The notes under the pieces are model-generated. The model was not told where the DNA came from. It made no database searches and worked only from the letters and a program-made list of their open reading frames with translations. From Paenibacillus sp. FSL H8-0079 (GTDB lineage Bacteria; Bacillota; Bacilli; Paenibacillales; Paenibacillaceae): a DNA stretch of 64,000 nt. The DNA lies in assembly GCF_037991315.1 (NCBI RefSeq), contig NZ_CP150300.1, forward strand, positions 6,448,001 through 6,512,000, in the 5' to 3' direction. The position numbers and the translations under genes were made by a program. Positions within the stretch are counted from its first letter, which is position 1; every line of letters starts with the position of its first letter. This document shows, in pieces, positions 9,371-17,496 of the stretch.

Positions 9371-9727
9371 TTATTTGTACAAGACTTTATCTACATTGTA
9401 TTTCGCACGCATCGTGTTAATGATATAGGTCTCGTAAATTTCACGATCTACCGGATCTTCAACCAGGCATACTTCAATCTTCGTTACTTCCTCGCGGTGA
9501 TTCTTGATTGGCGATACAGTGTCTTCAAAATGCTTTTTAATGCGGGGTCTTAATTTTCGTGCTTTCCCGACAAATAACAACTCTCCAGCGGCATTGTAAA
9601 ACATGAAAATCCCGCCTAGTTCCCGGGTAATCAGGTGAAAATCAGTAAATCCATAAATGTGGCTAAGCTGTGGATCAGCCTGCTTTGTGATGGTTACATC
9701 CGGTGTTGGCACGGTAATATTAATCAA
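9371..9727 (-). CDS. GIY-YIG domain protein
   Basis: Small protein of about 118 residues. The region SHIYGFTDFHLITRELGGIFMFYNAAGELLFVGKARKLRPRIKKHFED carries a GIY-YIG-like start and the typical FVGKAxxLRxRIxxHF segment of UvrC-like nickase domains; a catalytic Glu candidate lies in REIYETYIINT. The canonical GIY/YIG tyrosines are partly replaced (GIF...FVG), so nuclease activity is uncertain. The start chosen is TTG 9727 with GAGGAAGTGA 5-6 bases upstream; ATG 9769 would add 14 residues but lacks a ribosome site. Single gene; role not known. Confidence 0.72.
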   Translation of the reverse strand: MINITVPTPDVTITKQADPQLSHIYGFTDFHLITRELGGIFMFYNAAGELLFVGKARKLRPRIKKHFEDTVSPIKNHREEVTKIEVCLVEDPVDREIYETYIINTMRAKYNVDKVLYK

Positions 9728-9854
9728 TAGGCTCACTTCCTCATTATCTATAGGTCTACATCCTATCACATATTATAAACGGACACCATTTCATTCTATA
9801 TGAAGTACAATTCACGCAATTTTCGCTATTACGACAAATATTTCAAAAAAAAGG

Positions 9855-9883
9855 TTAACTTCCCTGATTCAAAGTGGTACTAT
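9855..9883 (+). promoter_or_regulatory. Sigma-A-type promoter of the candidate ncRNA
   Basis: TTAACT (9855-9860) and TACTAT (9878-9883) are exactly 17 bp apart, with an A/T-rich tract upstream and a G-run (9885-9888) at the expected start. The nearest plus-strand reading frame begins more than 500 bp away. Confidence 0.55.
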
Positions 9884-9888
9884 AGGGG

Positions 9889-10297
9889 TATGAGGAAGAA
9901 ATTGGGCACTAAGACATATGTCTTTATATCTACCTTCGTCTATTGTACCCTATGATTGATCATCTTTTTCATACTGATTTTTGTTACGTGATCACGACAA
10001 GAGTACAGTTAGCAACAACCTTAGCTTATAGATTGTGGATTCATCCTCTATTCGACCTTGCAGCAAGCAAACGTAGAAAGACCTAGATTCATGATATCAC
10101 TGTAGATTTTAAGTATCACCTAGAAAGCCTGCAATTATAGCCGTACAGAAGTTAAATAGACACATGTAGAAGGTCAGATAGCTATCGATCCTAGAGAGAT
10201 AAGTCATGCAATGCAACTGTAGAAAGTCATAGCAGCAGAACTATAGAAAATGGATCAAGTTTAACCACGGGTCCTGGCATAATGCCAGGGCTTTTTT
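9889..10297 (+). ncRNA. Candidate structured non-coding RNA (about 410 nt) or regulated leader of ddlR
   Basis: The region between the GIY-YIG gene and ddlR has no plausible coding frame. It starts just after a 17-bp-spaced promoter and ends at a strong hairpin plus U-run (10270-10297). A 14-bp perfect palindrome (AAGACATATGTCTT, 9911-9924) lies near the 5' end. The 3' half holds ten TAGA tetramers (10029, 10074, 10084, 10103, 10121, 10157, 10167, 10192, 10220, 10244), many as TAGAAAG or TAGATT; under one would be expected by chance in this length. I do not recognise tmRNA, RNase P, 6S, SRP or T-box features. Alternatively it is a 5' leader with a conditional terminator. Confidence 0.45.
10270..10297 (+). 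terminator. Strong Rho-independent terminator upstream of ddlR
   Basis: CCTGGCAT directly followed by ATGCCAGG (2-base loop region), then GC and six T. It lies about 105 bp before the ddlR start, with no coding gene before it on this strand. Confidence 0.85.
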
Positions 10298-10364
10298 GCG
10301 TTTGCGCGAACCACCAACCACTCCCGCAGGGAAACAGAGGTATCGTGGTTCTTTCTGCTGGGTT

Positions 10365-10370
10365 TATAAT
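10365..10370 (+). promoter_or_regulatory. Probable -10 element of ddlR
   Basis: A consensus TATAAT 32 bp upstream of the ddlR ATG, just after the terminator. No good -35 is seen at 16-18 bp, consistent with activator dependence or autoregulation. Confidence 0.45.
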
Positions 10371-10401
10371 ATGGCAAGATACCAGTAGAGGGAGTGATGG
10401 G

Positions 10402-11853
10402 ATGTATTCCGATCTGCAACTGACGGAGGACCGCCCTGTATATATACAAGTCAAAGATTATATGAAGCGATTGATGCTCAAAGGCGGCCTGCAAGCCAAA
10501 CAAAAACTGCCCTCGACACGTGAACTCAGTACACTAATGAAGGTTAGTCGAAGTACGGTCCTGCTCGCTTATGCCGAGCTTGAAGATGAAGGCCTGATCT
10601 ATGCAGTCAAAGGCAAGGGCAATTACGTCAGCGCCTCCATCGAAACCCCTGAGGCAACAGCAAGCTGGGAACTGGACTGGACAACGGAGGTAAGCGAGTA
10701 TGCGATTCAGGCAGAGCAGTACGATCTGATGAAGCATGGCTCCGGAGCAGAGCGCGGTGAGATATCTTTTACCAGCATAGCACCGGATGAAAAGCTGTTT
10801 GATCTGCACAACGTGAAACGGGCTTTTCTAGATCGCATGTCACTTGAAGGCGAAGTACTGCTGAATTACGGGTATGCGCAAGGATACAGACCCTTGATGA
10901 AGTATTTACTACGATATATGGAGAACAAAGGGGTCGACCTCCTTGGCAAGGATATTCTAATCACCAACGGATTCACGGAAGGCTTCGATCTCGTGCTTGG
11001 AGCGTTACGCAAAAAAAGCGGTAAAGCGCTCTGCGAGAATCCAACGCACCACACGGCGATCAAGAATCTAAAGTTGCATCAGTTTCACCTGACCGGTGTG
11101 AATATGGAGCCGGATGGCCTGGACTTAAAGCAACTGGAACATGAGCTTGAGGCAAGTGCATATGATCTGGCCTATCTTGTGCCCTCCTATCACAATCCGA
11201 CCGGGATTGTGACATCCCCTGCGAAACGGGCGGAGATTATCCGGTTGATGAACCAGTACCAGGTACCGATTATTGAGGACGGATTCAACGAAGAATTGCG
11301 CTATTCCGGTTCGCACGTATCTCCCCTGATTGCCAGCATGGGCAAAGGGAACGGACTGGTGTATCTGGGCAGCTTCTCCAAAGTCCTGTTTCCAGGACTG
11401 CGGGTCGGTTGGGTTATTGCGGATGCGACGCTGATCGATTATCTGGAAAGTATGAAACGGGCACGCAGCATCCACACATCAACGCTGGATCAATCGTTAT
11501 TGTATCAATATCTGAGCAACGGTAATTTCGAGAAATACTTGAAGCGAGCCCGCACGGAATATAAGCGAAAATATGAACTGGTTGTGCGATGCCTGAAGCA
11601 GCATCTGCCGATGTGCCGGATCTCCGGTGAGGGCGGTCTTCACCTATTCGTGCAGTTCCCGCACGAATACAGGACTCGTGAACTGCTCGCGGCTTGTAAG
11701 GAGAAAGGTGTGACGTTCACACCTGGAGATACTTTTTATCTGGAACCCGGTCAGGGCGTAAACACGATGCGTCTGGGCTTCTCCAGAGTCAGCGATGAGC
11801 ATATACGCAAGGGCATTCGGATCATTGGCGAGACAGCAACTCAAATGAGATAA
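10402..11853 (+). CDS. ddlR: MocR-type PLP-dependent regulator, probable DdlR
   Basis: GntR-type winged helix (about residues 10-75: QVKDYMKRLMLKGGLQAKQKLPSTRELSTLMKVSRSTVLLAYAELEDEGLI) fused to a class I aminotransferase-like domain. The PLP-binding lysine is in GSFSKVLFPGLRVGW, and YHNPTG and IIEDGFNEELRY are conserved. 483 residues from ATG 10402, chosen because GAGGGAGTGATGG precedes it; the longer frame from 10282 starts inside the terminator. The ddl gene follows 12 bp downstream. In Brevibacillus a MocR regulator, DdlR, is known to activate ddl, probably sensing D-alanine-related ligand through PLP; the adjacency suggests the same role here. Confidence 0.85.
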   Translation: MYSDLQLTEDRPVYIQVKDYMKRLMLKGGLQAKQKLPSTRELSTLMKVSRSTVLLAYAELEDEGLIYAVKGKGNYVSASIETPEATASWELDWTTEVSEYAIQAEQYDLMKHGSGAERGEISFTSIAPDEKLFDLHNVKRAFLDRMSLEGEVLLNYGYAQGYRPLMKYLLRYMENKGVDLLGKDILITNGFTEGFDLVLGALRKKSGKALCENPTHHTAIKNLKLHQFHLTGVNMEPDGLDLKQLEHELEASAYDLAYLVPSYHNPTGIVTSPAKRAEIIRLMNQYQVPIIEDGFNEELRYSGSHVSPLIASMGKGNGLVYLGSFSKVLFPGLRVGWVIADATLIDYLESMKRARSIHTSTLDQSLLYQYLSNGNFEKYLKRARTEYKRKYELVVRCLKQHLPMCRISGEGGLHLFVQFPHEYRTRELLAACKEKGVTFTPGDTFYLEPGQGVNTMRLGFSRVSDEHIRKGIRIIGETATQMR

Positions 11854-11865
11854 GGAGGATTTCAC

Positions 11866-12786
11866 ATGAAGGTTGGCGTGATTATGGGCGGTACATCTTC
11901 AGAGCGGGATATTTCCCTGCTCACCGGACAGGAGATGATTGCGAATCTGAATAGAGACAAATACGAGGTAGTGCCCATTGAGCTGAATACCAAGCGGGAT
12001 CTGATCGACAAATCGGCCGGGATCGATGTGGCACTGCTTGCCCTGCATGGCAAATACGGCGAAGACGGTACCGTTCAGGGCACACTGGAATCCTTGGGCA
12101 TTCCCTACACAGGCTGTGGCGTGCTTGCAAGCAGTGTATGCATGGATAAAGACATGTCCAAACAACTCATTCAGCATGCGGGTGTGCTTACCGGAGAGTG
12201 GCTGCGGGTGAGCCACATGGAGGAACTGTCCTCTAATGCTGTTCAACAATTAACATACCCTGTGGTGGTCAAACCGAATTCAGGCGGTTCCAGCATCGGC
12301 ACCCAAGTAGTGAAGGAGGCTACCACTTTACCCGCTGCTGTGGAGGCTGCCCTCGCCTGGGATGACACGGTCATGATCGAACAGTATATCGAAGGTGAAG
12401 AGATCACTTGTGCCATTCTGGATGGAAAGATGCTACCGGTGATCTCCATTCGTTCGAACGCTGAGTTTTTCGATTATTCTTCCAAATACGATGACCACGG
12501 AGCCGATGAGGAGGTTGTGCAATTGCCAGTGGACCTTCACCATCGCGTGGAAGCTGCGGCATTGGCCTGCTATCAGGTGCTTAAATGCAGCGTCTACGCG
12601 CGCGTGGATATGATGATTCGTGAAGGCATGCCTTATGTGCTTGAAGTGAACACGCTGCCGGGACTTACCCGTAACAGTCTGCTGCCCAAAAGTGCAGCTG
12701 CTGCAGGCATTTCTTTTGCAGAGCTACTGGATACCATTATTGAACTTTCGTTGAAGGAAAGACCCAAGGAGGATACAACATTATGA
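11866..12786 (+). CDS. ddl: D-alanine--D-alanine ligase
   Basis: 306 residues, the standard length of the short Ddl type. ATP-grasp enzyme that joins two D-alanines for peptidoglycan precursors in the cytoplasm. N-terminal KVGVIMGGTSSERDISL, substrate loop KPNSGGSSIGT, EEITCAILDG, and the metal- and phosphate-binding end YVLEVNTLPGLTRNSLLPKSAAAAGI are all present. Start ATG 11866 has AAGGAGGATTTCAC. It lies 12 bp after ddlR and overlaps the GNAT gene by 4 bp (ATGA), so the three form an operon. Confidence 0.96.
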   Translation: MKVGVIMGGTSSERDISLLTGQEMIANLNRDKYEVVPIELNTKRDLIDKSAGIDVALLALHGKYGEDGTVQGTLESLGIPYTGCGVLASSVCMDKDMSKQLIQHAGVLTGEWLRVSHMEELSSNAVQQLTYPVVVKPNSGGSSIGTQVVKEATTLPAAVEAALAWDDTVMIEQYIEGEEITCAILDGKMLPVISIRSNAEFFDYSSKYDDHGADEEVVQLPVDLHHRVEAAALACYQVLKCSVYARVDMMIREGMPYVLEVNTLPGLTRNSLLPKSAAAAGISFAELLDTIIELSLKERPKEDTTL

Positions 12787-13241
12787 GCCTGGATGTGACG
12801 ATTCGACATAGCTCCACTACCGATCTGCAAGATATGGTCATTCTGATGGATCAACTCGGTTACCCAACCACATACGCGGAGATGGAGGAGCGCTATGCCC
12901 ATATCTCTGCGGACCCAAACTTCACTACACTGGTGGCTGAAGCACGCGGACGCGTCGTTGGACTGATTGGATTACAGACGTCTTATCTGTATGAAAAGAA
13001 CGGAAGACACTGCCGTATCATGGCATTGGTTGTGCATGACCAGTTCAGGGGCTCAGGCATCGGCCGTCAGCTTATTCTGGAAGCCGAGCAATGGGCCGCC
13101 ACGCATGATGTGGACTCCCTTTCTCTGAACAGTGGCAATCGCCCGGAACGTGAAGCCGCACATGAATTCTACCGCCAGATGGGCTTTACGGCCGGGAGTA
13201 CCGGGTTTAGCAAAAAGCCTCAGATTCTACAGCACACTTAA
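12783..13241 (+). CDS. GNAT-family N-acetyltransferase
   Basis: 152 residues with the acetyl-CoA motif A segment IMALVVHDQFRGSGIGRQLILEAEQWA and the B segment HEFYRQMGFTAGSTGFSKK. This is the common small GNAT resembling aminoglycoside or amino-acid acetyltransferases. It overlaps the end of ddl by 4 bp and has AAGGAGG upstream, so it is translated with ddl. The substrate is not evident; given the operon an amino acid or cell-wall-related amine is possible, but this is only inference. Confidence 0.85.
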   Translation: MSLDVTIRHSSTTDLQDMVILMDQLGYPTTYAEMEERYAHISADPNFTTLVAEARGRVVGLIGLQTSYLYEKNGRHCRIMALVVHDQFRGSGIGRQLILEAEQWAATHDVDSLSLNSGNRPEREAAHEFYRQMGFTAGSTGFSKKPQILQHT

Positions 13242-13280
13242 CCTGCGGATAAGTTACACTGAATCCTGAATATCACACCA

Positions 13281-13327
13281 AAAAGAACGCCCCACTCAGC
13301 ACATTGGCCAGTTAAGGGCGTTCTTCA
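13281..13327 (-). terminator. Terminator of the 13373 SDR gene
   Basis: AAGAACGCCC (13283-13292) and GGGCGTTCTT (13316-13325) form a 10-bp perfect stem. The T-run (TTCTTTTT) is on the minus strand. It may also stop the convergent ddl transcript. Confidence 0.8.
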
Positions 13328-13372
13328 GTATATATTTATGCTGCATCGATATGCTGTTTGATGACTATGGGA

Positions 13373-14161
13373 TCAATATTTGGCTGACTGCGCACCATCA
13401 ATCGGAATAATGGCTCCATTGATAAAGGGGGCTTCGCCAGACAGCAGGAAGGCAACGAGACGCCCTACTTCCTTCGGTTCACCCAAGCGCTTCGCCGGGT
13501 TGTCCTTCACGAACTCTTTGGATGCTGATTCCCAATCATTCGGATTGATCTGTTTGAACGAACCGATAACCATGTCTGTCAGAATGGCTCCGGGTGCGAT
13601 TGCATTCACACTGATCCCGTGCTCGGCGTATTCAATCGCCGCATCTTTGGTCATGCCGGCTACGGCATGTTTGCTCGCTCCGTAGGCAACCAGGTTTGGC
13701 ACGGCGCGAATCCCACCAACAGAGGACGCATTCACGATGTAGCCTTCGCCCTGTTTCTTCATCACAGGCAGAACGTGCTTCAACCCGAAAAACACACCCT
13801 TCAGGTTGATGTCGATGACTTTATTAAACATCTCCGTCTCGTAGTTCTCGATCAGATTTTGCTTGCCTTCAATGCCTGCATTGTTGAAAAATGCATCGAT
13901 ACGCCCAAATTCATTGACCGTATCACTAACATACTTCTTCACAGCTTCTTCGTCCGATACGTCACCTTCGATTAACAGAAACTCGGCATGCTGTACCTCT
14001 TCCGAGATCACACGCTTGGTCTCTTCCAGCGCCTTCATGTTCACGTCCACCAGGGCAAGCTTGGCCCCTTCACGTGCAACTTCCACAGCTGCCGACCGGC
14101 CGAGACCGGATCCACCGCCTGTAATCAGGACTACTTTACCTGCAAATCGTTCAGTCATCAT
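13373..14161 (-). CDS. SDR-family oxidoreductase
   Basis: 262 residues. Classical short-chain dehydrogenase: cofactor motif TGGGSGLG, NNAG, catalytic Ser in NASSVGG, YGASK, and the C-terminal PFINGAIIPIDGAQSAKY. The Asp in ALVDVN after the second strand suggests preference for NAD(H). Start ATG 14161 (or the next ATG) follows GGAGGTCTAGGA. Single gene with its own terminator. The substrate is unknown; glucose/ribitol dehydrogenase-like members are the nearest by motif. Confidence 0.85.
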   Translation of the reverse strand: MMTERFAGKVVLITGGGSGLGRSAAVEVAREGAKLALVDVNMKALEETKRVISEEVQHAEFLLIEGDVSDEEAVKKYVSDTVNEFGRIDAFFNNAGIEGKQNLIENYETEMFNKVIDINLKGVFFGLKHVLPVMKKQGEGYIVNASSVGGIRAVPNLVAYGASKHAVAGMTKDAAIEYAEHGISVNAIAPGAILTDMVIGSFKQINPNDWESASKEFVKDNPAKRLGEPKEVGRLVAFLLSGEAPFINGAIIPIDGAQSAKY

Positions 14162-14317
14162 TCCTAGACCTCCCTATGCTTGTTTTTGACATCCTCCATA
14201 CTAAGTACCCGTTTCTTCATTTGCTCTATCAGACGGGGATCTGTTACCCCCAACATCTCAACCGGATTAGTATGCTTCTATATTCGTCCTGCCATTCGTG
14301 TGACCTGGGATGACACA

Positions 14318-14352
14318 ACAAAGAGGAGCACCTCCAATAGAGGCACTCCCCA
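14318..14352 (-). terminator. Terminator of the stalk-domain lipoprotein gene
   Basis: On the minus strand GGAGTGCCTC-N4-GGAGGTGCTCC forms a hairpin with one mismatch, followed by TCTTTGTT. It starts about 33 bp after the stop at 14383. Confidence 0.6.
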
Positions 14353-14382
14353 TGCATTTCGTTATTTTTAAGTCATAAGAAC

Positions 14383-15918
14383 TTAAGGACGGTCAATGTA
14401 AATCCAGCCGGTTTCTTGTTCTTTATCTACAGTAGCCCCAAGGGATTCAGCCACAAAGCGCAGCGGTACATATGTCTTGCCGTCCTTGCCTACATAAGCG
14501 GATTCCACCATGGTCACTTCTTTACCAGCAACCGTCGCCTTCTTGGAACCTACGGTCAGGACAATCTCATCACCAGTAATGTCGTCAATGACAACGATTT
14601 GGTTCGAGCCTTTGGTCCATTTCACTTCAGCATCCAATTCTTCAGACACGTAGCGAAGCGGAACAAATGTTGTATTCTTAACGGTGATCGCCCCGGCGTA
14701 TTCATCATCCGGGAAGAGCACTACACTTTTACTCGTGATTCCAGCTTCATCTTTCAGCAATTGGTATGCCAGTGAATTGGAATCAAAATTGCGCAGCATC
14801 TGTCCAGGCGTAATATCATCCTTCATCAGATCCATAACGCCGCCGGATACATCCACTTCATCGACTGCAACCGTACCACCAATATTCCACTGTTCACTGT
14901 CTCCGCTTACGGTTACGGATTTCAACGGTAGTTCGTCGGAAGCAGGTATTGCCACTTTAAGCTCAAAGTTCTGTTTGCGGATATCCAGCTTGCTGTCGAG
15001 ATAGAAGTCCAATTTCAGTTTGGTTTCTGTGCCAAACAGCGTTTTCAAATCAGGGTCCTCATTCAACAGGTTGTTAAGCTCCTGATCATAATTGACCAGC
15101 ATACTGTCCAGTCCAACTTTGATCATGGCATATAGTGAAGCCACAGCCTCATCTTTCGATTCAGGAACGATGGAATTCAGCGTTTCGTCTCCCCCACCTT
15201 CAACCTCATTCACGGCTTCAAGTACAGGGTAGAACACATCGTACAGATCTCCAATCAGATCTTTCAGTCCTTGCTCATCCTTCGAAATACTCGTCAGGAA
15301 CGGTTTAACCATGGCAAGCATCTCTTCACCACTCACTTCCAGATGCAGCTTGGAGAGGCTAAGCGCTTCGCCATTCACAGATTCCTGTACCGGAGTCACG
15401 GAAATATTCTTCGGATTGGACAGGTGCTTCAGGACAAAAGAGAACAGTTTCGGGGAAAGCTCCTCGAGTTGCTTCTCCAGGGCCTTCGTATCTACCATCG
15501 GAAGCGCTTGTGCATCTTGGAACGTATCCAGAGATATGTACAGCGGTTTCTGGGCTCCGTCCAGATCAATGACCAATTGGGACTCATTCATGGACAGGTG
15601 GAAAGGTAGCTTCGTTCCCTCCATGCTGAATGTACCTTTGATCGATGCTGTCTTCGCATCTTTCATTTTGGCTTGATCAATATCCAAGGATATGGAATTA
15701 ATAAGTTCAATCATTTCAAGGTCTTTCTCTGTAGCCAAATCCGTAGCCGGTTCTATGTTTATATTCATGGATTGTCTGGATTCACCGGACTTGATACTCG
15801 CGCCATTAGCCATGGCTTTGCCAACATCTACTCCACCCACAGCCTGACATCCTGTAAGAATAACCATTAATAGTACTAGTGGCACTGCCATCCATTGGAC
15901 TAACTTTCGATTCGTAAT
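14383..15918 (-). CDS. Lipoprotein with C-terminal copper amine oxidase-type stalk domain; probable ATT start
   Basis: About 511 residues. N-terminal signal with lipobox LTGC; residues about 60-370 form an unrecognised extracellular region rich in Leu, Asp and Glu; the C-terminus is a stalk domain (TTFVPLRYVSEELDAEVKW, then KTYVPLRFVAESLGATV). Start choice: ATG 15891 lacks a ribosome site and leaves the signal without positive charge. In-frame ATT at 15918 lies 7 bases after a near-perfect AAGGAGG and gives ITNRKLVQW before the hydrophobic core, a normal n-region. No ATG, GTG or TTG lies between the upstream stop at 15933 and 15891. Role unknown; such proteins are anchored to the outer membrane face and are common in Paenibacillus. 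Confidence 0.78.
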   Translation of the reverse strand: MTNRKLVQWMAVPLVLLMVILTGCQAVGGVDVGKAMANGASIKSGESRQSMNINIEPATDLATEKDLEMIELINSISLDIDQAKMKDAKTASIKGTFSMEGTKLPFHLSMNESQLVIDLDGAQKPLYISLDTFQDAQALPMVDTKALEKQLEELSPKLFSFVLKHLSNPKNISVTPVQESVNGEALSLSKLHLEVSGEEMLAMVKPFLTSISKDEQGLKDLIGDLYDVFYPVLEAVNEVEGGGDETLNSIVPESKDEAVASLYAMIKVGLDSMLVNYDQELNNLLNEDPDLKTLFGTETKLKLDFYLDSKLDIRKQNFELKVAIPASDELPLKSVTVSGDSEQWNIGGTVAVDEVDVSGGVMDLMKDDITPGQMLRNFDSNSLAYQLLKDEAGITSKSVVLFPDDEYAGAITVKNTTFVPLRYVSEELDAEVKWTKGSNQIVVIDDITGDEIVLTVGSKKATVAGKEVTMVESAYVGKDGKTYVPLRFVAESLGATVDKEQETGWIYIDRP

Positions 15919-15999
15919 ATGATCTCCTCCTTAGAAAAATATGGTTCATTCCCATTATGAAGGTACAGGTAATTCTTGTAAACGGATACGCAAAAAAAT

Positions 16000-16030
16000 A
16001 AACCAAAAGGCCGGAACATGTCCGACCTCT
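16000..16030 (-). terminator. Terminator of the 42-residue acidic protein gene
   Basis: On the minus strand GGTCGGACATGTTCCGGCC is an almost self-complementary hairpin, followed by TTTTGGTTTATTTTTTT. It lies about 75 bp after the small gene's stop. Confidence 0.65.
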
Positions 16031-16099
16031 GGTCTATCTATATTTCAGCATATCATAAGTTTCGATAAAACATCCTTCTTCATTATGCAACGCTAGGAG

Positions 16100-16228
16100 T
16101 TATTCTTGCTCTTGATCTTCTGCAGATTTCTCATCAGATTCTTCATCTTCCGCAGTTACGGGAGTCTCGAATTGATCCGGCTCGTCCTCTTGAATCGCTT
16201 TGTTCTCTTCGTTCTGATCCTGTGTCAT
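16100..16228 (-). CDS. Small acidic protein (42 aa)
   Basis: A short frame from ATG 16228 (preceded by AGAGAGGGAATGCGAT) to TAA 16100. The product is dominated by Glu, Asp and Gln with almost no hydrophobic residues (begins MTQDQNEENKAIQ, ends EDQEQE), so it is soluble and probably disordered. A Rho-independent terminator follows. No family is recognised. A proper ribosome site, a terminator and strongly biased composition support a real gene; it could alternatively be a chance frame. Confidence 0.6.
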   Translation of the reverse strand: MTQDQNEENKAIQEDEPDQFETPVTAEDEESDEKSAEDQEQE

Positions 16229-16364
16229 ATCGCATTCCCTCTCTTCTACCGGGTTGTCATGTCATCAAGGCCTGAGCCTTGTGTCTATCAATAACCCGAA
16301 TAGGCACAGTTCAAACCTGTCTCAGCGGCGGCCCACCATTTTCCATCATTATTTCAGTACTCAC

Positions 16365-16832
16365 TTAGAAAACATAAAAGACGATCCCGTTTCCACTTTC
16401 AGCCGTTGCCTGAAACAAGGCCTGGATATGATCCACGGTCTGAACGATCTCCTGAAATGTCTCTTCTGCATCCCAATCTTCCATTACTGGATAGACGCCT
16501 TCAGCGATCATCTGGTCCAAACTATACCGCTGCTTTAATTCTTCCGGCGTGAGCTGCTCCAATGCCATGTAGGCCTCCAGCACTTGCTCGTTACTAAGCA
16601 AGAACAGATCCATGTCCGAATAGTTTCCCACGTACTGCTCACCTGCGAGCGGCACCACATAACCGAGAGGCGGCTCCCCCTGTACAAGATTACCGTTCAA
16701 CGTAAATTGAAGCATCTGCCACGTTTTATCGATATCCAGATCCACTGCACAATCATGCACACTAACCTCGCCAGACTTGATGGATTCCATGAGCTCCTGC
16801 GTGACCACAAGATATCTGCCGGACATTCCCAT
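16365..16832 (-). CDS. DUF1877 (YfbM-like) family protein
   Basis: 155 residues. The pattern MGMSGRYLVVTQEL...DIDKTWQMLQFTLNG...PLGYVVPLAGEQY...YVGNYSDMDLFLLSNEQV is typical of the DUF1877 family, whose members bear a YfbM-like fold of unknown function. Start ATG 16832 follows AGGAGGGATACCGT. It stands alone, divergent from the DUF4385 gene 95 bp away. No signal peptide or membrane segment. Confidence 0.8.
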   Translation of the reverse strand: MGMSGRYLVVTQELMESIKSGEVSVHDCAVDLDIDKTWQMLQFTLNGNLVQGEPPLGYVVPLAGEQYVGNYSDMDLFLLSNEQVLEAYMALEQLTPEELKQRYSLDQMIAEGVYPVMEDWDAEETFQEIVQTVDHIQALFQATAESGNGIVFYVF

Positions 16833-16927
16833 ACGGTATCCCTCCTGTGTAATTCGTTCTATTGTTCCCCATTAACCGTGCATGTTGGATCAGAATCGGG
16901 GTAATCCCTATCAAGGAGAGTGTATAC

Positions 16928-17392
16928 ATGAAAAAATTTGATTACAGTCTCAATTATGATGAGTTGGATCTGCGCAAACATCCTGAGCTGTACACCGTAG
17001 GCCGGGGCGAGCAGGGTGTTCTGATGGTAGAGCCGTACAAAGGCGAGATTCTGCCACACTGGCGGTTCAAAACACCCGAGATTGCAACGGAGTCATCGGA
17101 GAAGATCTATGAGCTATTTTTGGAGTATAAGAAAAAAGGAGATTTCGTTGGTATGGATATGGCTCGCAAATTTCTCCAGATGGGCTATACACGGGCCAGA
17201 CGGTATACGAATCACAAAGGAGGACGCAAATATTCGAAGGAGGATGACTCGATCTTGCCCTATCAGAATGACAAGTTGAAGGCAGAAGCCGCGGCCATAT
17301 TTAAAGCGCAATGGGAGATTGCCAAGACCGATCCGGACTATGTAAAGATGAAGAAAGAGCATCGGGAAAAGTACGAGTCAGAGCAGGCGTAG
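16928..17392 (+). CDS. DUF4385 domain protein
   Basis: 154 residues from ATG 16928 (AAGGAGAGTGTATAC upstream; the longer frame from 16862 lacks such a site). MKKFDYSLNYDELDLRKHPELYTVGRGEQGVLMVEPYKGEI and the basic segment QMGYTRARRYTNHKGGRKY match the DUF4385 family of cytoplasmic proteins found in bacteria and some phages. Function unknown. It is followed by the TerD/VWA gene 104 bp downstream in the same direction, with no terminator between them. Confidence 0.8.
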   Translation: MKKFDYSLNYDELDLRKHPELYTVGRGEQGVLMVEPYKGEILPHWRFKTPEIATESSEKIYELFLEYKKKGDFVGMDMARKFLQMGYTRARRYTNHKGGRKYSKEDDSILPYQNDKLKAEAAAIFKAQWEIAKTDPDYVKMKKEHREKYESEQA

Positions 17393-17496
17393 GAATACCG
17401 GATATATGATTGACTTATGGAAACATTTGTCTCAGAATCGATCTTGTTACTGTACATTTTCAACCATTATATTGGAGAAGAGAGGCGCATCCGATT

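Noticed and set aside
9889..10297. T-box leader, 6S RNA, tmRNA, RNase P or CRISPR array as explanation of the repeat-rich region
   Set aside because: None of the conserved sequences is seen (no T-box loop, no tag-coding frame, no RNase P core), and the TAGA repeats are too short and irregular for CRISPR repeats.
10282..10401. Longer ddlR frame beginning at ATG 10282
   Set aside because: That ATG lies inside the terminator hairpin and has no ribosome site; ATG 10402 has GAGGGAGTGATGG and begins the GntR domain at the normal place.
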